A stretch of 10,059 nt of DNA, taken from contig JBAZTW010000050.1 in NCBI GenBank assembly GCA_041661665.1, forward strand, positions 1 to 10,059, written 5' to 3'. Positions 5,706 to 10,059 of this stretch are shown here, one piece after another (the stretch's first letter is position 1; each line of letters begins with the position of its first letter). The DNA is from GWC2-45-44 sp041661665 (lineage in GTDB: Bacteria; Planctomycetota; Phycisphaerae; Sedimentisphaerales; UBA12454). The notes below the pieces were generated by a model. It had not been told where the DNA came from, did not search any database, and saw only the letters and a program-made list of their open reading frames with translations. Both the position numbers and the translations under genes were made by a program.

Positions 5706-6914
5706 TTATGTTCCCGCCAAAAAACCGCTTGAAAAGGCAAATTGCAGATTATATCCGCCGCAGGGGGCATCGACATTTATTATTTCGCCCGCAAAAAACA
5801 ATCCTCTGCAAATCTTCGATTCCATCGTTTTACTATCGATTTCGGCGGTATCAACTCCGCCGCGTGTTATTGTCGCCTTTTCAATAACTTCTGTGCCTGC
5901 AATGGTTAGCGGAAAACTCTTTAATTTTCCGACAATTTCTTTTCTTGTTTTTTTATCAATTTGGCTCGATTTTCCATCTGCTATCCGTTCAGCAAGAGCT
6001 TTCGGCAAAAAACGATACAGAATGGATACCGCCGTTTTATTTTGATTCTCTGCGAATAATTTTGTTAGTTCCAAATCCAATTTCTCAACAGAAATGTTCG
6101 GCAGGAAGTCGAGCGAAATTTTCAGATTTTGCAGATGTTCGCAGGCCGTTCTGCTGAAATCCAAAACCGCAGGGCCGCCAATGCCGGTGTGCGTAAAAAT
6201 CATCGCGCCGCGGGCTGTAATTTTTTTAGCAGCGATTTTGCCGCTTATCAACACATCTTGTACGCTCACGCCCGCCAAAGATGTGAGTTTTTCTTTGGTT
6301 ATAAGCGGCACAAGGCAGGGGATTGGCGCTATGATTTTGTGGCCGAGCGATTTGGCGAATTGGTATCCGCTGCCGTCGGAGCCGGTCTGCGGCCAGCTAA
6401 CCCCGCCGGTTGCGATAATAAGCGATTTGGCCGATATTGTGAATTTGTCGGATTCAATAGTAAAATCATCATCTTTTTTAATTGAATTTATTTTTGTGCC
6501 GTAAATAATTTTTACATTCGGCTTTTTGAGTTCATCGGTCAAAACTTTGCAAACATCGCTGCTTCGGTTTGTTTTCGGAAATACACAGCCCACACAACCC
6601 ACACAGCCGTTTTGCTCGACAACAGTTTCAAGGCCTCGCTGTGCGAAAAAATCTCTCAATTTTTCAGGCGGGAAAGTATGAATGCAGTGCCGGACAAATT
6701 TATCGAATGGCCTATATTCTCTGATAAATTCATCGATATTGCCTGTGTGGGTGTGGGTTAAGTTGCATCTTCCGCCGCCTGTGAGCAGAAGTTTTCTGCC
6801 TGCCGCTGAATTGGATTCAGCGACAACGACATTTTTGCCGCCTGTCGCAGCGGTACAGGCCGCCATAAGTCCTGCCGCCCCGGCTCCGATTATACATATA
6901 CCAGTTTCAACCAT
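5706..6914 (-). CDS. NAD(P)/FAD-dependent oxidoreductase, BaiN/HI0933 family
   Basis: A 402-residue cytoplasmic flavoprotein of the HI0933/BaiN (YhiN-like) family, close to the usual length of about 400. Motifs in order are the dinucleotide-binding IIGAGAAGLMAA (8-19), RKLLLTGGGRCNLT (40-53, the family hallmark), ATGG (168-171), WPQTGSDGSG (174-183), FTHTGIGGPAVL (240-251), RGGV (351-354), and the C-terminal FAD site GLFFAGE and DAPCGGYNLQFAFSSG (371-397). The exact substrate is not known for most members. The frame is open upstream to 7022, but I choose ATG 6914 because the FAD motif begins right after it and the earlier residues are not family-like. No ribosome binding site precedes this ATG, and a TATACT box lies nine bases upstream, so the message may be leaderless. 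An odd GCVGCVGCV stretch (103-111) replaces the usual GRVFP lead-in. The gene is flanked by a long inverted repeat. Confidence 0.93.
   Translation of the reverse strand: MVETGICIIGAGAAGLMAACTAATGGKNVVVAESNSAAGRKLLLTGGGRCNLTHTHTGNIDEFIREYRPFDKFVRHCIHTFPPEKLRDFFAQRGLETVVEQNGCVGCVGCVFPKTNRSSDVCKVLTDELKKPNVKIIYGTKINSIKKDDDFTIESDKFTISAKSLIIATGGVSWPQTGSDGSGYQFAKSLGHKIIAPIPCLVPLITKEKLTSLAGVSVQDVLISGKIAAKKITARGAMIFTHTGIGGPAVLDFSRTACEHLQNLKISLDFLPNISVEKLDLELTKLFAENQNKTAVSILYRFLPKALAERIADGKSSQIDKKTRKEIVGKLKSFPLTIAGTEVIEKATITRGGVDTAEIDSKTMESKICRGLFFAGEIINVDAPCGGYNLQFAFSSGFLAGT
6582..6608 (-). repeat. Three tandem 9-bp units coding GCV-GCV-GCV
   Basis: On the minus strand, GGCTGTGTG, GGTTGTGTG and GGCTGTGTA follow one another inside the flavoprotein gene and encode residues 103-111. 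It is an in-frame microrepeat that adds six residues and three cysteines. Confidence 0.85.
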
Positions 6915-6922
6915 AACAAAAG

Positions 6923-6928
6923 AGTATA
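6923..6928 (-). promoter_or_regulatory. Candidate -10 box for a leaderless flavoprotein mRNA
   Basis: TATACT on the minus strand (6928-6923) matches the -10 consensus at five of six positions. Transcription would begin around 6916, two bases before the ATG. Upstream the -35 region is only a T-rich run, so the promoter call is weak. Confidence 0.35.
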
Positions 6929-6951
6929 TCAGAAAAAGAGGGGTAAAAAAA

Positions 6952-6975
6952 GGCACAAAGGCACATAGGCACAAA
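6952..6975. repeat. Three tandem 8-bp units
   Basis: GGCACAAA, GGCACATA and GGCACAAA follow one another without spacing upstream of the flavoprotein gene. This is a simple tandem repeat with no visible role. Confidence 0.8.
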
Positions 6976-7045
6976 GTTGTGGAGTCGCCTAACGGCGGAA
7001 CTGTTATCAGCCAAAGGCGCAAGTTGCGCTTGCGCGCGTGAACTT

Positions 7046-7090
7046 AAGTCCTTTATTTACGTTGACCACTGTCATGCAAATAAAAGACTT
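7046..7090. repeat. Palindrome B' in the right arm
   Basis: AAGTCCTTTATTTACGTT (7046-7063) faces GCAAATAAAAGACTT (7076-7090). It is the counterpart of palindrome B, with a more degraded second half. Confidence 0.65.
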
Positions 7091-7132
7091 ACGATGAGCC
7101 GCTTGCGCGAATTTTTGTTCACATTTTTTGCT

Positions 7133-7181
7133 ATAACTCCTTTATTTATGTTGTCAGTTGGAACGTGAAATAAGGACTTAT
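7133..7181. repeat. Palindrome A' in the right arm
   Basis: ATAACTCCTTTATTTATGTT (7133-7152) faces AACGTGAAATAAGGACTTAT (7162-7181) around a 9-base centre. It is the counterpart of palindrome A. Confidence 0.75.
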
Positions 7182-7385
7182 GGACGACATTTCGGCCAAA
7201 CGCGCAAGTTTTTTGCAAATTTTGTAAAATTTCTTCAAATTTTGTTAAGTTTTTGCTCACTTTTGAACGATTTTTATCAAAAATCGTCGAGTTTTTATCA
7301 GTTTTGAGTGGTTTTTAGCAAGTTTTGAAAAGAGGGTATAGGGGGTAGGGTTTAGGGGAGTGAAAAACTAATGCTACTCTGCGAA

Positions 7386-7401
7386 GTAGCGACTTCGCTA
7401 C
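7386..7401. repeat. Short palindrome
   Basis: GTAGCGA (7386-7392) and TCGCTAC (7395-7401) form a 7-bp stem with a 2-base loop. It is not followed by a T tract. It stands between the right arm and the promoter of the membrane protein gene. Confidence 0.5.
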
Positions 7402-7505
7402 GAAGCACGAGAAGTGAAAAGTGAAAAATTGTGGGATCGCCGGAGGTGATGAGTTTTAAGAACACGAAAAACTTGTAGATTTAGTAAAAAAAGTTAAGAA
7501 TTCTA

Positions 7506-7535
7506 TTGCATGTCCAATTTGTCCATAGCTATAAT
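7506..7535 (+). promoter_or_regulatory. Sigma70-type promoter for the 741-residue membrane protein gene
   Basis: A perfect -10 box TATAAT (7530-7535) stands 18 bases after TTGCAT (7506-7511), which keeps the TTG of the -35 box. Transcription would start near 7542 and leave a leader of about 52 bases. Confidence 0.55.
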
Positions 7536-7593
7536 CCACTGAAAGCAAGTTCGGAATATTTGGAAGCACTGATTTTGGTTAGGAGGATGCAGA

Positions 7594-9819
7594 ATGGATG
7601 ATGGGAGCAAGCCGACGGATATTGACCAAATTATTGAAAAAGCCCGGCAGTATCTTCAGGAGAAAGATTACAAATATTCTGCGGCACTTGTAAAAAACGC
7701 ACTTGAGGCCTATCCTAAAAACAAGAAACTGTCAGAACTGTATTCACAGATAAAAAATCAGTACAAAGAGGAAAAAATACAGAAGCTGCAGGAAGAAGCT
7801 ATAATGTTTATGCAAACCGGAGCTGAAGATCAGGCTCAAATCCGTCTTCGCCAAATTTTGCAGTTAGACCCAACCCGCACTGAATTAGTAGAATCGTTAA
7901 GAACCACTCGCTCTGAATCGTCAGCTATGTATCACAAGCGAATGAAACATGCTGAATTGATTCATGCGATTTTAAGGGTTGTATTGATTAGTTTTACAAT
8001 ACTTGCAATTTTCTGCTGGTGGGCGGGATGGAATAATAACAGGCATTTAAAAAAAGCTGAAAAGTTGATTGTCGCAGGCGACTTGTATGGTGCCAAACAA
8101 TCATTTGAAAAATGCGGCTGGTTTTGGGCAAGTAAGAGACATAAGATTGATAATGACCTTCAGGCAGCGGTGAACAGCCTAATGGAGCAGGGACGTAACT
8201 GTATAAAATTGAAGAATATTGCCGAAGCTATCAGTTATTTTGAGCGGGCTGAATTGGCAGCCAAAGATGTTGCGGCGGTAAAGCAGCAAATCGAAGACTG
8301 TCGTCGTGATGAAAAGTTATGGCAGGAGGAATCAGCAAGATTAGAACTTGAGAAGGAACGGCAAAGAGTTCTGTCTGATAAGGCACTGGCGGCAAAAGAA
8401 GAATTTAGCAGGACATTTGCTGATGCATTGGAAAACAAAGCCGATGTCGATGCGAAAGCATTGCTGGAAGATTGCAACAGTATGGCGGTCGAGGCTGAAA
8501 AACTTTTTGTGCAGGACAATTTTGAATTGTCCAGTGGCAAGTGGGTTGAGGCGACAAGTCTATGTCAGGAGGCGATTAGGATTGCCAAAGAGATAAATAG
8601 AAACAGAGAAGGCGCTCTGACTGAAAAATTGAAATGCAATCAGTTAGCAGAAACTGCAAAAAAAATGAGAGCTGATGCGATTTTGCCGGATGTTTTACAG
8701 CAGGGACAGGAAAGCTATAAGTCCGCAGAAAAGTATTTTTCAGAAACTAATTTTGAAAAAGCCAAACAGGACTGGCTGCTGGCTGCCGGCAAATTTGGCG
8801 AGGCTATTCAAGCGGCTATGCAAAGTCCTGATTTTAAGAAGGCCACATTAATGTCAAAAAGATGGTCAATCCTTAAACCTGGAATGGCTGACAGCGATAT
8901 CAGGCAGCTTCTTGGATCACCTAAACGCATCCAGGCGGCTTCTGATGGCAGTATCTGGTATTATCAGTCGATTCCGTGTTCTATGGAGGTCGGGCAAAAT
9001 TCCTACAAGTGTGTAGATGTGGCAGCTGGATATATCAGATTTACAATTTTAAGCCATGAGGCTATCGCAGAGGAAATTCAAAAAATATACCAGAAATATA
9101 TTAGTGATGAACACAATGGGCATGAGGATATTTTAGCGAGTAAGGAAAAAGAAAAGAGAGAAGAAGAAAGTCGGCATAGCAATAATGACCGTAATATTTC
9201 AAACTCTAAAATTGACGTGAAAGGCAGAACAAGGGATAGCTATAGTTCATCTTCAGACCGTGAAGCAGCAAGAAGCAGAGAAATGCGAAGGCATAAAGAT
9301 AAATTAGCTTTGATAGCCAATTCTATTGACGGCGAAAATCAAAGGCACACTATAAAAATTAGCGAGTATGAGAATGCTCGCCAGACAAAACTCAATAATC
9401 TGACCAATGGCCTGCTGCCCAGAGATGTGCGTTATGTAGTTTCGGACTGGATTGTGCCGGATCAGACAGATATTGTAAGTCTACTGTCCGTTGATGAAGT
9501 AGATTCCAACAGTATAAAGCCGACCTGTAAGTGGCATTTTCCGATAAAGTGGAAATCGCTGAATCTCAATATCAGGGAAGATGATGTCCGCACTGCTTTA
9601 GGTATGCCGGAAACTATGTCCTCTGATGGCAATAGAATCATTTATACTTATGGAAATGTTGCAGAATATGGGGTGCTGATTTTTGAAACGCGTATAGATT
9701 CTTCAAAACGTCTGAGTTATTGGAAAGAGCCATTATGGAGTCAGGTGCGGTATGACCTGCAAAAAGCAGTTCTATCCAATCCCAATCAAAGTGTTGCCCA
9801 GACATCCAATACTGAATAA
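7594..9819 (+). CDS. Membrane-anchored TPR/coiled-coil protein with two BamE/OmlA-like segments
   Basis: A 741-residue protein with no family I can name for the whole length. Residues 8-100 are helical with TPR-like pairs (AALVKNALEAYPKNKKLSELY; AQIRLRQILQLDPTRTELVE). One membrane segment lies at about 124-146 (LIHAILRVVLISFTILAIFCWWAGW, split here by position), so the N-terminal part is probably cytoplasmic and the rest periplasmic. Residues 150-225 again look TPR-like, and 225-270 and about 340-415 are charged helices or coiled coil. Residues 424-457 (W424, LKPGM 427-431, LLGSP 439-443, WYY 455-457) and 653-686 (W653, LGMP 669-672, YTY 684-686) each recall the W-x-L-x-x-GM-x(n)-LLGxP...W-x-Y pattern of BamE/OmlA-like domains. 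A polar, Ser/Arg/Glu-rich linker (500-570) separates them. ATG 7594 is set by AGGAGG (7581-7586), seven bases upstream. It stands alone, and its role is unknown; envelope assembly or sensing is a guess. Confidence 0.8.
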   Translation: MDDGSKPTDIDQIIEKARQYLQEKDYKYSAALVKNALEAYPKNKKLSELYSQIKNQYKEEKIQKLQEEAIMFMQTGAEDQAQIRLRQILQLDPTRTELVESLRTTRSESSAMYHKRMKHAELIHAILRVVLISFTILAIFCWWAGWNNNRHLKKAEKLIVAGDLYGAKQSFEKCGWFWASKRHKIDNDLQAAVNSLMEQGRNCIKLKNIAEAISYFERAELAAKDVAAVKQQIEDCRRDEKLWQEESARLELEKERQRVLSDKALAAKEEFSRTFADALENKADVDAKALLEDCNSMAVEAEKLFVQDNFELSSGKWVEATSLCQEAIRIAKEINRNREGALTEKLKCNQLAETAKKMRADAILPDVLQQGQESYKSAEKYFSETNFEKAKQDWLLAAGKFGEAIQAAMQSPDFKKATLMSKRWSILKPGMADSDIRQLLGSPKRIQAASDGSIWYYQSIPCSMEVGQNSYKCVDVAAGYIRFTILSHEAIAEEIQKIYQKYISDEHNGHEDILASKEKEKREEESRHSNNDRNISNSKIDVKGRTRDSYSSSSDREAARSREMRRHKDKLALIANSIDGENQRHTIKISEYENARQTKLNNLTNGLLPRDVRYVVSDWIVPDQTDIVSLLSVDEVDSNSIKPTCKWHFPIKWKSLNLNIREDDVRTALGMPETMSSDGNRIIYTYGNVAEYGVLIFETRIDSSKRLSYWKEPLWSQVRYDLQKAVLSNPNQSVAQTSNTE

Positions 9820-9820
9820 T

Positions 9821-9830
9821 TTTTGCAAAA
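9821..9830. repeat. Perfect 10-bp palindrome after the membrane protein gene
   Basis: TTTTGCAAAA starts two bases beyond the stop codon. It has no loop and no T tract behind it, so a terminator role is not supported. Confidence 0.3.
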
Positions 9831-9876
9831 GTGAGATATGTGAAGAAAGCATTGAACACTGAGGGAGTTTAAAGAA

Positions 9877-9902
9877 GATTTCCTCGGCTGCGCTCGGAAT
9901 GA
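9877..9902. repeat. REP-like palindrome before the insertion sequence
   Basis: An imperfect palindrome with ends GATTTCC and GGAATGA around TCGGCTGCGCTC. It is the same general type as the element at 2217-2241, and such elements are common between bacterial genes. It may mark the outer edge of the insertion sequence that follows. Confidence 0.55.
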
Positions 9903-9914
9903 TTTTATGAAAGC

Positions 9915-9992
9915 GTGTGTCTCCTCTTGCGGTTAGAATGCCGCATGAGAAAACCTAATTCAGCGACTACAAGTCGCAGAAAGGAGACACAC
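9915..9992 (+). promoter_or_regulatory. Folded leader of the IS110-type transposase that hides its ribosome binding site
   Basis: GTGTGTCTCCT (9915-9925) pairs perfectly with AGGAGACACAC (9982-9992) as an 11-bp outer stem. Inside are two hairpins: TGCGG (9928-9932) with CCGCA (9941-9945), and GCGACT (9963-9968) with AGTCGC (9972-9977), giving a three-way junction. The AGGAG ribosome binding site of the transposase (9982-9986) lies entirely in the outer stem. The fold could limit translation or be part of a structured non-coding RNA of the element. Confidence 0.65.
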
Positions 9993-10059
9993 ATGGAAAT
10001 TATATCAATGGATTCGCATAAACGCTATAGTCAAGTTTGCGTTCAGGACACTAAAGGGC
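9993..10059 (+). CDS. IS110-family transposase, N-terminal fragment cut by the window end
   Basis: The first 22 residues, MEIISMDSHKRYSQVCVQDT plus KG, match the start of IS110-family DEDD transposases, where a beta-strand leads into a conserved Asp (here Asp7) and an xHK motif, followed by a second strand ending in D. These enzymes use a RuvC-like fold and a bridge RNA to recombine DNA. ATG 9993 lies six bases after AGGAG. Only 67 bases are inside the window, so intactness cannot be judged. Assignment rests on a short stretch but the pattern is characteristic. Confidence 0.7.
   Translation, partial: MEIISMDSHKRYSQVCVQDTKG

Larger units (their letters stand above)
7007..7361. repeat. Right arm of the long inverted repeat
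   Basis: This is the reverse complement of 5118-5506, with scattered substitutions and one roughly 30-base deletion. The 43-base identity is at 7202-7244. It ends outward in GGGTATAGGGGGTAGGGT and TTTAGGGGAG, matching the C-rich outer end of the left arm. It contains palindromes B' and A' and the same A/T-tract phasing. A 62-codon frame on the minus strand (7260-7072) starts at GTG but seems a by-product of the repeat. Confidence 0.85.
9903..10059 (+). mobile_element. Left end of a probable IS110-family insertion sequence, partial
   Basis: The transposase start and its folded leader suggest that the element's left end lies between the REP-like palindrome (ending near 9902) and the leader stem (9915). 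IS110-family ends lack clear terminal inverted repeats and target duplications, so the border is not fixed. The right end is outside the window. Confidence 0.5.

Noticed and set aside
5659..6504. Several open frames on the plus strand across the flavoprotein gene.
   Set aside because: They lie antisense to a gene with full family motifs, have no ribosome binding sites and show no recognisable domains.
6977..7041. GCCTAAC near 6987-6993 looked like one core of an integron attC site.
   Set aside because: No matching GTTRRRY core at the right distance and no integrase or cassette pattern nearby.
7072..7260. A 62-codon minus-strand frame in the right repeat arm, with similar first residues readable in the left arm (5219-5302).
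   Set aside because: The arms are identical at the DNA level over 43 bases, including silent positions, the left copy stops after 27 codons, and neither has a ribosome binding site. The similarity comes from the repeat, not from a protein.

Overview
The window looks like a draft chromosomal scaffold of a Gram-negative bacterium: it has an OmpA-type outer-membrane lipoprotein, a large inner-membrane protein with BamE/OmlA-like segments, and a 10-N scaffold gap at 3279-3288. The dispersed palindromic repeats, the AT-leaning composition and the style of the TPR/coiled-coil protein would suit Planctomycetota or a relative. That placement is a guess, because no ribosomal or other strong marker gene is present. 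I see no tRNA, rRNA or CRISPR array.

Layout. 1-1062: a sigma70-like promoter, an OmpA/Pal-like lipoprotein gene, its intrinsic terminator and three clustered REP-like palindromes. 1066-2106: asnA, the ammonia-dependent asparagine synthetase. 2107-2268: a convergent spacer with three more palindromes. 2269-3820 (minus strand): a two-gene DUF262-HEPN cassette that resembles a small defence or toxin-antitoxin-like module, with its first gene interrupted by the N gap. 3821-4107: a divergent promoter region. 4108-4875: an AT-rich MarR-type regulator and a 58-residue small protein gene, closed by a strong terminator. 4876-7593: a BaiN/HI0933-type flavoprotein gene on the minus strand, enclosed by two inverted, roughly 355-389 bp non-coding arms. 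The arms carry nested palindromes and helically phased A-tracts. 7594-9819: a 741-residue membrane-anchored protein with a perfect TATAAT promoter and a strong ribosome binding site. 9877-10059: a REP-like palindrome and then the start of an IS110-family transposase gene, behind a folded leader that hides its ribosome binding site.

How it fits together. The housekeeping genes (lipoprotein, asnA, flavoprotein, membrane protein) each appear to be separate transcription units. The accessory part is the block from 2269 to 4875: a HEPN ribonuclease candidate, a DGQQR-motif DUF262 partner and a divergent MarR-like gene. This arrangement suggests, but does not prove, a regulated defence island. The most unusual non-coding structure is the long inverted repeat around the flavoprotein gene. 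The most interesting regulatory structure is the leader of the IS110-type transposase.
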